From: Proteiniclasticum sp043951855 | GTDB lineage: Bacteria > Bacillota > Clostridia > Clostridiales > Clostridiaceae | NCBI RefSeq assembly: GCF_043951855.1 | Contig: NZ_JBINJW010000002.1 | Span: 62,001 to 126,000, forward strand | Reading direction: 5' to 3' | Length of the DNA stretch: 64,000 bases | In this document: piece by piece, positions 25,150 through 33,989 of the stretch | Layout: every line of letters starts with the position of its first letter | How positions within the stretch are numbered: the first letter of the stretch is position 1 | The notes under the pieces: generated by a model | Database searches by the model: none | Told to the model about the DNA's origin: nothing | What the model saw: the letters and a program-made list of their open reading frames with translations, nothing else | Translations under genes and position numbers: made by a program

Positions 25150-25830
25150 TCATTTGATGAAATAATCCGGATGCTCTCGTCTGATGAGCTCTTCATCCAC
25201 CTTGTATCTGGACAGATGTTTCGTCATCAGTTCTGATGCTTCTTCTTTATCCCTTTTTCTGATGGCAGCTACGATGTCCTTGTGATCATCCAGAAGCTCT
25301 ATCACTTCCTTGTCTGTATGAAGCCGCATCATTCTGACCCGATCAAAGTGAATCATCATGCTGTCCATCAGGTGATAGACCTGCATCTTGTTTGCGATGA
25401 TGAATAGTTTCTCGTGAAAATCGTTGTCCATCTGGAAAAACTTTCCAGTGGTATCGGAATCCACATAGAACTGCTGAAGACTGATGTTGTGCTCCAGTTC
25501 GTTCAGATCTTCCTCCGTTGCCAGTTCACAGACCAGCTCGATGACTGCCTTTTCAAGGACCAGTCTCATGAATCTTGCTTCATCCACCAGGCTGTAGTCG
25601 ATCTTTGAGATGTAACTGCCTTTCTGTGGAAATATGTCAACAATCTGGCTTTTACTCAGCTCGATGAGTGCTTCTCTTGTCGGTGTTCTCGATATCCCCA
25701 TCTCCACTGCCAGTTCTTTCTCACTGACCATACTGCCAGGAGCAAGCTTCAGCATGACGATATTTTTTCTTAACGTTCGAAAGGCGTAATCTCTAGCTGT
25801 TTCTTTCGCACGCCTTGCAGTGACTTCCAT
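25150..25830 (-). CDS. GntR family (FadR/FCD subfamily) regulator, likely of hexuronate genes
   Basis: The 226-residue protein has the winged helix (YAFRTLRKNIVMLKLAPGSMVSEKELAVEMGISRTPTREALIELSKSQIVDI, about 16-65) and an FCD ligand domain with DNDFHEKLFIIANK, whose Asp/His residues usually hold a metal next to the acid effector. It is 18 bp downstream of uxuA and upstream of dctPQM, so it is most likely the local hexuronate sensor. The GTATACTAGTAG box found before both uxuA and uxaC is its probable target. Confidence 0.93.
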   Translation of the reverse strand: MEVTARRAKETARDYAFRTLRKNIVMLKLAPGSMVSEKELAVEMGISRTPTREALIELSKSQIVDIFPQKGSYISKIDYSLVDEARFMRLVLEKAVIELVCELATEEDLNELEHNISLQQFYVDSDTTGKFFQMDNDFHEKLFIIANKMQVYHLMDSMMIHFDRVRMMRLHTDKEVIELLDDHKDIVAAIRKRDKEEASELMTKHLSRYKVDEELIRREHPDYFIK

Positions 25831-25848
25831 GGGACATCTCCTCTCCTC

Positions 25849-26931
25849 TTATTTATATCTCTCTTTCATTTTAACAATGGCTTCTTCAAGACCTAAGATA
25901 TAATTTGCGCCAAGGGCTCTGTCATAGAGTCCGTAGCCTGGTCTTGCCTTTTCGCCCCAGATCATTCTGCCGTGGTCCGGTCTTACATAACCTGTAAATC
26001 CGACCTCATCATAGGCTTTCATGACTTCGAACATGTCGATGTCTCCACAGGTGGATAGGTGTGCGGATTCATCAAAATCCTTCTCATTCAGATGCTTCAC
26101 GTTTCGTATGTGCGCAAAATGTATTCTTCCCTGTGCACCGAACTCTCTGATCATCTCAGGAAGATCATTCTTGAGATCCGATCCCAGACTTCCTGTGCAG
26201 AAAGTCAGTCCGTTATAAGGGCTGTCATTCAGTTCCAGGAACTTTCTGATGTTCTCTCTGTTTGTGATGACCTTTGGCAGACCGTACAGCGGCCAGGGCG
26301 GATCATCCGGATGAATGGCCATCTTGATGTCATACTTCTCCGCATAAGGTACCACCTTATCCAGAAAATACTTCATGTTCTCCCAGTAGACTTCCGTGGA
26401 CATATCCTGATAAAAGTCGATATCCTTTGCCATGGCATCCAGTCTTTCTGGCTCCCATCCTGGCAAGGAATACCCTCTGGCCTTCTTTGCCATGACATCC
26501 GCCATGACTTTCGGATTCATTTCCAGAACCTCATCATGACGATAGGCCATGACCTGACTTCCGTCAGGAAGTTCCAGAGATAAGTCGCTTCTTGCCCAGT
26601 CCATGACAGGCATGAAGTTATAACACAGACATTTGACGCCGACTTTGGAAAGATTCTCCAGCGTGGCGATGTAGTTTTCTATATACTTCTCTCGTGTTGG
26701 CAGTCCTTTCTTGATATCCTCGTGGATATTCACACTTTCAATGACTTCCATCTCAAGACCAGCGTCATTGATTTCCTTCTTCAGATCTTCCAGTGTTTCA
26801 AGTGGCCAGACATCTCCCACAGGAATCTTCGGCAGACATGTAGCCACTCCAGTTACGCCCGGGATCTGCTTGATTTCCTGAAGGCTTACACTGTCGTCTC
26901 CGAAGGGAAACCATCTTAAAATCATTTTCAT
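25849..26931 (-). CDS. uxuA: Mannonate dehydratase
   Basis: The 360-residue TIM-barrel protein is a clear UxuA: MKMILRWFPFGDDSVSLQEIKQIPGVTGV at the start, VKCLCYNFMPVMDW, MAIHPDDPPWPLYGLPKVI, LTFCTGSLGS, RIHFAHIRNVK and GYVRPDHGRMIWGE, in which the His, Asp and Cys residues hold the catalytic metal (usually Fe2+ or Mn2+). It converts D-mannonate to 2-keto-3-deoxygluconate in the glucuronate branch. It is first in an operon with gntR, dctPQM and the YcxB-like gene. Fructuronate reductase (UxuB), which makes its substrate, is not in the window. Confidence 0.97.
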   Translation of the reverse strand: MKMILRWFPFGDDSVSLQEIKQIPGVTGVATCLPKIPVGDVWPLETLEDLKKEINDAGLEMEVIESVNIHEDIKKGLPTREKYIENYIATLENLSKVGVKCLCYNFMPVMDWARSDLSLELPDGSQVMAYRHDEVLEMNPKVMADVMAKKARGYSLPGWEPERLDAMAKDIDFYQDMSTEVYWENMKYFLDKVVPYAEKYDIKMAIHPDDPPWPLYGLPKVITNRENIRKFLELNDSPYNGLTFCTGSLGSDLKNDLPEMIREFGAQGRIHFAHIRNVKHLNEKDFDESAHLSTCGDIDMFEVMKAYDEVGFTGYVRPDHGRMIWGEKARPGYGLYDRALGANYILGLEEAIVKMKERYK

Positions 26932-27097
26932 CTTTTCACCTCTGCTTTCAACATGGAATATGAACTCGTTACTATCTAGAGCGGTTCCTATTCCGATCGT
27001 GATTTGTCACAGTTTGCGCATCACAGATCACTATAGTGTAGTATGCTCTATGGACCACCTTCATTGGATGTTATCCTTTACAAGCATCTTTAACTAC

Positions 27098-27126
27098 AGT
27101 TTACCACTGGTATACTAGTAGGTCAA
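27098..27126 (-). promoter_or_regulatory. uxuA promoter with embedded operator box
   Basis: On the minus strand TTGACC (27126-27121) and TAAACT (27103-27098) are spaced by exactly 17 bases. The spacer holds the box whose plus-strand form is GTATACTAGTAG (27110-27121), repeated identically at 29126-29137 before uxaC. A regulator in this spacer would exclude RNA polymerase. Confidence 0.68.
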
Positions 27127-27529
27127 TCAGGAAACATAAAAAAACAGGGCCATTTTTTACGGATTATACATTTTTCGTTTAAGGTTTCTTTCAGGATTGC
27201 ATGAAGCATCTGAATCCATCTGTATTCCGCCTGTATCAATAGTTACACGAAGATATATTAATTCAGACTTAAAAATATTCATGTTTTCTCTTCAAGACCT
27301 TCTGGTTTTTTATGCCAATTGTAAAATAAATATGAAAGTTAAATCATGTGTTTTTCATTACGCCTCAATCTTCTGTAAAGGTTTACTCATCATGGTTTCA
27401 GCTGTATTGTTTTTTCCGCTTATACTATCATTCACGAAATAAGTGATATCATTTTTCTTGCGAATCTGATAATCCCAACGAAAAGAATCATATGCCCCTG
27501 ATGCAGGAAGCCTTCTCTGACTCTTCAGA

Positions 27530-27571
27530 GAAAATAAAAGAAGTGAGCAAGAGAATTTCTTCTCTCCTCAC
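27530..27571 (-). terminator. uxaC terminator
   Basis: On the minus strand GTGAG...AGAAG pairs with TTCT...CTCAC (outer arms 27543-27547 and 27567-27571), followed by TTCTTTTATTTTC. It is 44 bp past the uxaC stop. Confidence 0.75.
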
Positions 27572-27614
27572 TCCTGTCTGTATTTATTTTCTGGCAGCTT
27601 CTGATGGAAAGGTC

Positions 27615-29015
27615 TTACATGTTGAAGTACTTTTCCGCATTCAGGTAAGAGATTTCCTTCACCATGGATCCGAGCAGCTCATAATCCTCTGGCGCTTCTC
27701 CCTCTTCCACCCATTTTCCGATGAGATTACACAGTATTCTTCTGAAGTAATCATGCCTTGGATAGGAAATAAAGGATCTGGAGTCTGTAAGCATTCCTAC
27801 AAACTTACGCAGCAGAGACAGATTCGCAAGGGAAATCATCTGTTTCTCCATTCCGTCTTTCTGATCGTTGAACCACCAGCCCGAACCGAACTGAATCTTC
27901 ATGACTCCGTCTGTTTCTCCTTGGAAGTTACCGATCATGGTACCCAGCACATCGTTGTCTCTTGCATTCAGAGTATAAAGAATAGTCTTTGGCAGATTGT
28001 CTTCTTTATCCAGCGTGTTCATCAGTTTAGACAGCGGTACCGCAACCAGTTCATCGTTGATGGAGTCAAATCCGATATCAGCACCCATTTTATTGAACAT
28101 CCTTGTGTTGTTGTTTCGCAGGGCTCCGATATGGTACTGCTGCGCCCAGCCTCTCTTCTTGTACATCTTTCCAAGCTCTATGAGAATGAAGGTTTTGTAT
28201 TTCTCCGTGTCTTCTTTGGAGATCTCCTTGCCGGATAATGCAGAAGAAATGATGTTTTCCACTTCTTCCCTGGTCGCTTCCGCAAAGAATACCGTATCCA
28301 GGGCATGGTCAGACAGTCTTGCTCCATGTTCATGGAAGAAGTCCACTCTGTTTTCCACTGCCTTGATCAGTGCATCCGCATCCTTCACTTCGAATCCAAC
28401 CAGTTCTCCAAGGGTCTTTATGTACTCTGCATACCCTTCTCTGTCTATGTTCAGAAGCTTGTCGGGTCTTAATGCCGGCAGAACCTTTGTTTCAAAGGAT
28501 TCATCCTTGGCAATGGCATCATGATATTCCAGAGTGTCTATGAGATCATCTGTTGTGCAGATCACATTGACATTGGATTTTCGGATGAGATTTCTTACGT
28601 TGAAATCTTCTCCCGCGATGATCTCATTGGCTTTGTCCCAGATCTTCTTTGCATTCTCCTTGTTGATGGTGTCTTCGATGCCGAAATACATCTTCAGTTC
28701 AAGGTGGGACCAGTGGTACAGGGGATTTCCTATGGTGTAGGGAATGGTTTCACAGAAAGCTTCGAACTTCTCGAAGTCGGACTTTGAACCTGTGATGTAC
28801 TCCTCACTGAGCCCCATGCTTCTCATGGCTCTCCATTTGTAGTGGTCTCCCCCCAGCCAGATATCTGTTATATTTCTGAATCTGGCATTTTCAGCTATCA
28901 TCTTCGGGTTCAGATGACAGTGATAGTCATAAATAGGCATGTCTTTTGCATACTCTTCGTAAAGTTTCTTACCCACTTTATTTTTTAACATGAAATTGTC
29001 ATTGATTATACTCAT
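27615..29015 (-). CDS. uxaC: Glucuronate isomerase (uronate isomerase)
   Basis: The 466-residue protein is a full-length UxaC of the amidohydrolase superfamily: PIYDYHCHLNPKMIAEN (metal-binding HxH, about 29-35), TDIWLGGDHYKWRAMRSMG, YHWSHLELKMYFGI, CTTDDLIDTLEYH and QYHIGALRNNNTRM. It isomerises D-glucuronate to D-fructuronate and D-galacturonate to D-tagaturonate, the entry step for all the uxa/uxu enzymes here. It is a single-gene unit with its own terminator, and carries the same operator-like box as uxuA upstream. Confidence 0.97.
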   Translation of the reverse strand: MSIINDNFMLKNKVGKKLYEEYAKDMPIYDYHCHLNPKMIAENARFRNITDIWLGGDHYKWRAMRSMGLSEEYITGSKSDFEKFEAFCETIPYTIGNPLYHWSHLELKMYFGIEDTINKENAKKIWDKANEIIAGEDFNVRNLIRKSNVNVICTTDDLIDTLEYHDAIAKDESFETKVLPALRPDKLLNIDREGYAEYIKTLGELVGFEVKDADALIKAVENRVDFFHEHGARLSDHALDTVFFAEATREEVENIISSALSGKEISKEDTEKYKTFILIELGKMYKKRGWAQQYHIGALRNNNTRMFNKMGADIGFDSINDELVAVPLSKLMNTLDKEDNLPKTILYTLNARDNDVLGTMIGNFQGETDGVMKIQFGSGWWFNDQKDGMEKQMISLANLSLLRKFVGMLTDSRSFISYPRHDYFRRILCNLIGKWVEEGEAPEDYELLGSMVKEISYLNAEKYFNM

Positions 29016-29125
29016 TTCACTCTTCCTTTCTTGTTCCAGTGATGCGCTCTATGTTTCTATCATAGTCTAAAATCCGAAAACTGAAAAGTGCTTATTTGGA
29101 ACTTTCTCAAAAATGCTCCATGTTA

Positions 29126-29137
29126 GTATACTAGTAG
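29126..29137 (-). promoter_or_regulatory. Operator-like box upstream of uxaC
   Basis: GTATACTAGTAG, identical over 12 bases to the box inside the uxuA promoter and in the same orientation. It contains two overlapping palindromes, AGTATACT and TACTAGTA. It lies about 110 bp before the uxaC ATG; the core promoter is not obvious. Confidence 0.58.
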
Positions 29138-29260
29138 ACATATGCTGTAATGATTTCAGATAAGCCCTCCACTTCATGTAATATCACATCATAAGAAGCA
29201 TCTGGTCCTGCCCTGTTTCTTCATTTCAATTTTCATGAAGATAAAAATGCGCACAGGATA

Positions 29261-29290
29261 AAGCAGACCCGGAATAGTCCAGGTCTGCTT
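29261..29290 (-). terminator. Probable terminator of the murR-murQ-murP-mupG operon
   Basis: AAGCAGACC (29261-29269) pairs with GGTCTGCTT (29282-29290), a 9-bp stem with a 12-base loop, 14 bp past the mupG stop. The T-rich stretch (ATTTTTATC on the minus strand) lies about 15 bases beyond the stem, so efficiency is uncertain. Confidence 0.6.
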
Positions 29291-29304
29291 CATCCTTCTT
29301 GTTT

Positions 29305-30372
29305 CTATTCATGATCCTCATCTTCATCAACGAGCATCATCTTTTCTCCATTGGGTATGAGATCAAGAACATCAAGATACTCGTCTTTCACTTTCCCTAT
29401 GACATTTACTCTATCGTCTGGTTTGAAATCATATCGAGTGATCTGTATTTCCCCGGAATATCGTTTATACAGTTCATTATCCAGTGTGATGGTTCCCCGC
29501 TTACGCTCTATGGTATTTTGGGCTCTGATCACATTTCCGGGAGTAGCATATTCTCTGGATTCCTGTATTCGGATGATTTCCTTAGGAGAATCGATTCTTA
29601 CAGTAAAAACCTGATTCAGAAGTGTCTTCTTCTCCTCCAGTTCCACAGGAATGCAGTACACCCCTTCTTTCAGTACATGTCTTATATACCGGGCTTCAGT
29701 TTCAGTCAGAATGCCGTCTCCGACAAATATCTCCTGAATCCCATATCTGTTCTTCATTTCCAGAAAAGCATGATATGGTATGAGATTCCTGTGTTTCTCC
29801 AGGGTCGGCAATCCTTCATGGATAGGCCCTCTCAGCTTCTCTCTTCCTTGGATGAAAGCCATGACACTGATGCCATAATCCTCGAGCATTCTATTTCTCT
29901 TCATAAACTGCTCTTCGTCGATGCCGGTTTCAGGCCTGGGATAGAAGTTGTGCATGGCATGGAACTCATATCCTGTGGAGCGCAGAAACTCCGCCTGTTC
30001 TTCCGAGATGGTGGAGGCATTAAGACAGATGGGTATCTCTTCTGCTGCTTTCAGCATTTCAGCTTCTGTGAAGCCGTAATCGATTCGCAGTATGTCGATA
30101 TTGAGTCTTTTCGCAAGGTCTGTCAGACTTTGCTCGCTGAAAATCTCAAGGGTTCTTTTAGATACATCCGCAATGACCTTATATCCAGTGGATTTCAGAA
30201 ATTCCATCATATCCTCTACCTGCTCTACATAGCCAACATGCATCTCTTCCATAATATGCAGAGATGTGAAAACAGCACTCCCCTCCATGAAGAGGGAGGA
30301 GAGCTGTTTTCTGTTTTCTGACCAGGTTGATGGATATACGGAATATCCGAGGCTGTTAGACTGCTTCGACAT
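29305..30372 (-). CDS. mupG: MupG-type 6-phospho-N-acetylmuramidase (DUF871)
   Basis: The 355-residue protein matches the DUF871/MupG family: a TIM-barrel first part (LGYSVYPS, GSAVFTSLHIMEE, VIADVSKRTLE, LRIDYGFT, LNASTIS, HNFYPRPETGI) and a small C-terminal domain (RGTITLDNELYKRYSGEIQI). MupG of Staphylococcus cleaves imported, phosphorylated MurNAc-6P-GlcNAc in the cytoplasm, giving MurNAc-6P for MurQ. The start overlaps the murP stop by 17 bp, so translation is coupled. It is last in the operon. The tail is unusually acidic (DEDEDHE). Confidence 0.92.
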   Translation of the reverse strand: MSKQSNSLGYSVYPSTWSENRKQLSSLFMEGSAVFTSLHIMEEMHVGYVEQVEDMMEFLKSTGYKVIADVSKRTLEIFSEQSLTDLAKRLNIDILRIDYGFTEAEMLKAAEEIPICLNASTISEEQAEFLRSTGYEFHAMHNFYPRPETGIDEEQFMKRNRMLEDYGISVMAFIQGREKLRGPIHEGLPTLEKHRNLIPYHAFLEMKNRYGIQEIFVGDGILTETEARYIRHVLKEGVYCIPVELEEKKTLLNQVFTVRIDSPKEIIRIQESREYATPGNVIRAQNTIERKRGTITLDNELYKRYSGEIQITRYDFKPDDRVNVIGKVKDEYLDVLDLIPNGEKMMLVDEDEDHE

Positions 30373-31777
30373 CCTTGTTCTTGATGACGAAATAGGTGAT
30401 GATGAATCCTGCTATGTAGGATATCAAGAGTCCGAAGAAGAAGTTCAGCATGCTTTCAGGCTTCATGATCGGAATGGCTACAAGTCCTGAAGGACCCCAG
30501 GCATTTGCAAGAACCTTCGTAAGCATAACGAATGCTCCACCGAAACCAGCACCTAGTCCTGCAGTGATGAAAGGCTTGAACATTGGAAGCGTTACACCGT
30601 AGATCAGTGGTTCTCCTACTCCAAGGAATCCTGCAGGAAGTGCACCTGTGATGACCTTCATCATTCTTCTGTTATTTACTCTCTTGGCTATGATGTAGAT
30701 TGCGATAGCCGCACCAACCTGTCCTGCACCTGCCATCGCAAGTACTGGGAACAGTGACACACCACCCATGACTTCAAGCTGGATTGCATAGATTGGAATT
30801 AGTCCATGATGCAGTCCAAGAAGTACCATAGGAAGGAACAGCGCTGCCAGCAGGTATCCGCTGATGACACTGACTACAGGATTCGGTGAATTGATGATGA
30901 CGCTCAGTCCCTGAACCAGAAGATCAGAGATGAATCCTGTCACAGGCATGATGACAAATACGAATAGCACTGAGGTGATCAAAAGACTTAAGAATGGTGT
31001 GAGGATCAGATCCAGTACATCTGGAACGCTCTTTCTTATATACTTCTCAACCTTGGATAAAATCCATACACCCAGGATGACACCGATGATACCGCCCTTA
31101 CCTGTTGTAAGTATGGAGTTCAGTGGTGTTTCCGTGTCATAAAGACCGAATGCAGTTGAAATGGCAACGATGTTCGCACCGATGGAAACGGCACCGATCA
31201 TACCACCAAGACCTTCTGTGGCACCAAACTGCTTGGCGGCATTGATACCGGTATAGATGGCGAAGTATCCTAGGAACGCACTGCCCAGTAGTCCGAACAG
31301 AAGCTGAGTGATGTGCCAGAATCCTTCTGAAGCAAGTACTCCCTGTCCCTGTAGTGTGCCGATGAGGCTTGCAAATCCGTTAAACAGACCTGCTGCTATG
31401 ATTGCTGGAATAAGTGGAATAAATATATCTGCTATGGTTTTGATGGCCGCTTTGAAAGGACTCTGCTTCTGCATGGACTTCATGCTTTCCTTATTGGCTT
31501 CCCAATCTGCTTCTGAAGCGTCCCTAGGAAGTCCAAGTTCATCTGCACAGATGTCCATGACTTTCTTGACCTTTCCAGGTCCAAGTACGATCTGATAGGT
31601 GTTCCCATCAACGACTAATCCCAGCACACCTTCAGTGGCCTTGATTTCCTCCGCTTTCACTTTTGATGGATCTTTCACTGTAAGTCTCAGTCTTGTCATG
31701 CAGTTTCCCGCTTTGATCACATTAGACTTTCCACCTACAAGTTCAACCAGCCTGATTGCAAGTTCTTTGTTATTCAT
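30356..31777 (-). CDS. murP: PTS EIIBC component for MurNAc or MurNAc-GlcNAc
   Basis: The 473-residue protein has an N-terminal EIIB domain with the phosphorylated Cys in NCMTRLRL (Cys at about 26) and a C-terminal EIIC with about ten helices, including IPLIPAIIAAGLFNGFASL, LLGLHHGLIPIYAIQLE and GEPLIYGVTLPMFKPF. It is of the glucose/sucrose family MurP type and imports the sugar while phosphorylating it at C6. No EIIA domain is attached, so it must borrow one, as E. coli MurP does. It follows murQ by 24 bp with GGAGG before the ATG. Confidence 0.94.
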   Translation of the reverse strand: MNNKELAIRLVELVGGKSNVIKAGNCMTRLRLTVKDPSKVKAEEIKATEGVLGLVVDGNTYQIVLGPGKVKKVMDICADELGLPRDASEADWEANKESMKSMQKQSPFKAAIKTIADIFIPLIPAIIAAGLFNGFASLIGTLQGQGVLASEGFWHITQLLFGLLGSAFLGYFAIYTGINAAKQFGATEGLGGMIGAVSIGANIVAISTAFGLYDTETPLNSILTTGKGGIIGVILGVWILSKVEKYIRKSVPDVLDLILTPFLSLLITSVLFVFVIMPVTGFISDLLVQGLSVIINSPNPVVSVISGYLLAALFLPMVLLGLHHGLIPIYAIQLEVMGGVSLFPVLAMAGAGQVGAAIAIYIIAKRVNNRRMMKVITGALPAGFLGVGEPLIYGVTLPMFKPFITAGLGAGFGGAFVMLTKVLANAWGPSGLVAIPIMKPESMLNFFFGLLISYIAGFIITYFVIKNKDVEAV

Positions 31778-31801
31778 GATTTACCTCCAGTTTATTGTGT
31801 T

Positions 31802-32695
31802 CTATTTTAAAGTTCTTCTTATATGACCGTTGGCTTTTTCAAGTTCTATCGCTGCATCCTCCACTGGAGTGTTCAGCAGTATGGAAGTGATGGCAAGTTT
31901 CACACTGCCCTTGGCTTCATCTATGGTTTTTCTTGCAGTTTCACGATCGCATTCTGTCGCTGCCATGACGATATTTTCCGCCCTGGTTTTCAGCTTCAAG
32001 TTCGACTGCATCACGTCTACCATAAGATTCTCATAAACCTTCCCTACACCCACCATGGACCCCGTTGAAATCATGTTAAGGATCAGTTTCTGCGCTGTAC
32101 CGGCTTTCAGCCTCGTCGATCCTGTGAGCACTTCCGGTCCTGTTACAGGTTCAATGGCGATATCTGCTTCCTTTGACATTTCAGAATCTCTGTTGCAGGC
32201 GATGATGGCGGTTTTCACGCCAATGCTTCTGGCATAACGCAATGCATGAATCACATAAGGAGTTCTGCCGCTGGCAGCTATGCCTATGACCACGTCCTTT
32301 TCATTCAGCCCCAGATTCCTGAGGTCTTCTGTTCCTAGTGTACTGGAATCCTCTGCCCCTTCCACAGCTTTGACAAAGGCTTTTTCTCCACCTGCGATGA
32401 GGCCGACAACTACATCCGGTGAAACACCGAAAGTTGGTGGACATTCCACAGCGTCAAGAACGCCCAGTCTTCCACTGGTTCCTGCACCCATGTAGATGAT
32501 TCTTCCACCTTTACTTAGGGCTTCCGTTGTCCAGCCGATGACCTCTGCCACCTGGGGCAGCACTTCATGCACCGCTTCTATGACTTTACCATCTTCTCTG
32601 TTCATGGTTTCCACAAATTCAAGGGTACTCATCTTGTCCAGGTTCATGGTATCAGGGTTTCGTTTTTCTGTGGTCAGTTTTGTTAAATCGATCAT
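31802..32695 (-). CDS. murQ: N-acetylmuramic acid 6-phosphate etherase
   Basis: The product (297 residues from ATG 32695, with GGGAGG upstream) has a double SIS fold with GAGTSGRLGVLDAVECPPTFG, ASGRTPYVI and GPEVLTGSTRLKAGTAQKLILNMIST, all diagnostic for MurQ. It cleaves the lactyl ether of MurNAc-6P to give GlcNAc-6P and D-lactate. The ATG overlaps or abuts the murR stop, so the two genes are coupled. An upstream ATG at 32743 lies inside murR and is not used. Confidence 0.96.
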   Translation of the reverse strand: MIDLTKLTTEKRNPDTMNLDKMSTLEFVETMNREDGKVIEAVHEVLPQVAEVIGWTTEALSKGGRIIYMGAGTSGRLGVLDAVECPPTFGVSPDVVVGLIAGGEKAFVKAVEGAEDSSTLGTEDLRNLGLNEKDVVIGIAASGRTPYVIHALRYARSIGVKTAIIACNRDSEMSKEADIAIEPVTGPEVLTGSTRLKAGTAQKLILNMISTGSMVGVGKVYENLMVDVMQSNLKLKTRAENIVMAATECDRETARKTIDEAKGSVKLAITSILLNTPVEDAAIELEKANGHIRRTLK

Positions 32696-32696
32696 T

Positions 32697-33587
32697 TCAT
32701 TCCCTCCCGCTCTGGGTTTTTTCTTTTGGTTCCAACTCAGCATCCTGATAAGGTTTGTCGATGTGTGTTCTCTGGAACTGTTTCAGGTTCTCTTCATATT
32801 CCTTATTCACGTATGCAGTATATAGTATATCGATGATGTTCAGCTGGGCGATTCTTGAAGACATGGCACCGGATCGGAACATGAACTCCGTTGCGGCAAC
32901 GCTTAAATTATAATCTGCAAGTATGGCCAACGGGTTTTCCTCGAACCTTGTAATGGCAATTACAGGTGCACCCTTTTCCTTTGCAGCCGTAACACACCTG
33001 AGCACTTCTTCCGTCATTCCGGAATAGCTGATGGCGATGGCCACATCCTCATTTGTCATGTTTCTGGCCTGAAGCAGCTGAGCATGCCAGTCTTCACTGA
33101 TGATGCTGGGCTTATTGATTCTCAAGAACTTAAGATAAGCATCTTTTGCTACCAGAAGTGATGAACCCATGCCGAAAAGGCATATGGTCTTTGCGTTCAT
33201 GATGAGATCCACGCACTCACGAAGCACTTCCATATCCAGAAGTTTTCTTGTATCTTCCAGAGAGACGATATTCTTATAAGTGACCTTGTCCACCAGCACT
33301 TCCAGGGAATCTTCCCTGGAGATTTCTTTGTTTTTCTCATCATAGCTTGATTTTCTGAGAGCCAGTTCGTAGACAAGTGATTTGTTCAGATCTCGATATC
33401 CGTCAAATCCCAGTTTTCTGCATAGTCTTATAATGGTCGAAGCAGATGAATAAGTAAGTTCTGCCAGTTCATGGATGCTCAATGAAGATACCTCATCCGG
33501 ATTCTTCAAGAGATAGCTGACGATCCCCTTTTCAGCTCCGCTGGCTTTACCGGTATACTCCTGAAGTCTTACCAATACACTTTTCAT
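32697..33587 (-). CDS. murR: RpiR/MurR family transcriptional regulator
   Basis: The 296-residue protein has the RpiR N-terminal HTH_6 domain (ADIs-type segment SIHELAELTYSSASTIIRLCRKLGFDGYRDLNKSL, about 37-70) and a SIS domain (ICLFGMGSSLLVAKDAYLKFLRI; ISYSGMTEEVLRCVTAAKEKGAPVIAITRF) that would bind MurNAc-6P or a related phosphosugar. As first gene of the murRQP-mupG operon it probably autoregulates. A strong palindrome upstream of its promoter is the likely operator. AGGAGG precedes the ATG. Confidence 0.93.
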   Translation of the reverse strand: MKSVLVRLQEYTGKASGAEKGIVSYLLKNPDEVSSLSIHELAELTYSSASTIIRLCRKLGFDGYRDLNKSLVYELALRKSSYDEKNKEISREDSLEVLVDKVTYKNIVSLEDTRKLLDMEVLRECVDLIMNAKTICLFGMGSSLLVAKDAYLKFLRINKPSIISEDWHAQLLQARNMTNEDVAIAISYSGMTEEVLRCVTAAKEKGAPVIAITRFEENPLAILADYNLSVAATEFMFRSGAMSSRIAQLNIIDILYTAYVNKEYEENLKQFQRTHIDKPYQDAELEPKEKTQSGRE

Positions 33588-33989
33588 AGGATCCTCCTAA
33601 CATGTCAGGTTTTGCGCGCTCAGAAATTTTCCTGCCAATGATGCAGTACTCCTTTCCAATTTGATATCAGTATACTGCCATGAAACTTAATTGTAAACGA
33701 ATCTAAAAAGTATGAAATAAAGTTTCATATGATGACTCATTTATAATGTAAACGATGTGATTGATGGTAGTTTCATGATGAATATCAGGGATTATCACCA
33801 TTTCCATTTTTATTGAATCTGCCTCTTATATGATCCACAAAATTTCGTCCATAAGAAAAGACTACACAAAGTTCATTTCTGAACTGCATAGTCTTCTGAA
33901 TTCAGGCTCTTCATTATATGCATCTATGTCAGCAGAACAATTGTCCGCATCATGAAATGAAATCATTCCACTTCAGTTGCATTTATCTC
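33588..33989. other. Gene-free stretch between the murR and MocA-type genes
   Basis: About 400 bp. It holds the murR promoter/operator (33669-33729). The rest, 33740-33989, follows the end of the MocA-type gene; an inverted GACTA.../...TAGTC pair around 33860-33893 (ACTACACAAAG with CATAGTC) is weak and not a clear terminator. TTTCATGATGAA at 33770-33782 may be a half operator. Confidence 0.4.
33669..33729 (-). promoter_or_regulatory. murR promoter and RpiR-type operator
   Basis: On the minus strand TTTACA (33697-33692) and TATACT (33674-33669) are 17 bases apart. Immediately upstream lies the inverted repeat TATGAAA-N5-TTTCATA (33711-33729), and one more TTTCAT half-site sits inside the promoter spacer. 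The arrangement fits autoregulation by MurR. Confidence 0.68.

Larger units (their letters stand above)
26932..27614. other. Gene-free stretch between uxuA and uxaC
   Basis: This 683-bp region contains the uxuA promoter/operator (27098-27126), a leader of about 160 nt before uxuA that includes the palindrome CACTATAGTG near 27028-27037, and the uxaC terminator (27530-27571). The middle, 27150-27480, is AT-rich; an 81-codon plus-strand frame there has no ribosome site or recognisable domain and is not called. Confidence 0.5.

Noticed and set aside
27197..27442. 81-codon plus-strand frame between uxuA and uxaC
   Set aside because: AT-rich, no ribosome site, no recognisable domain and composition typical of intergenic DNA.
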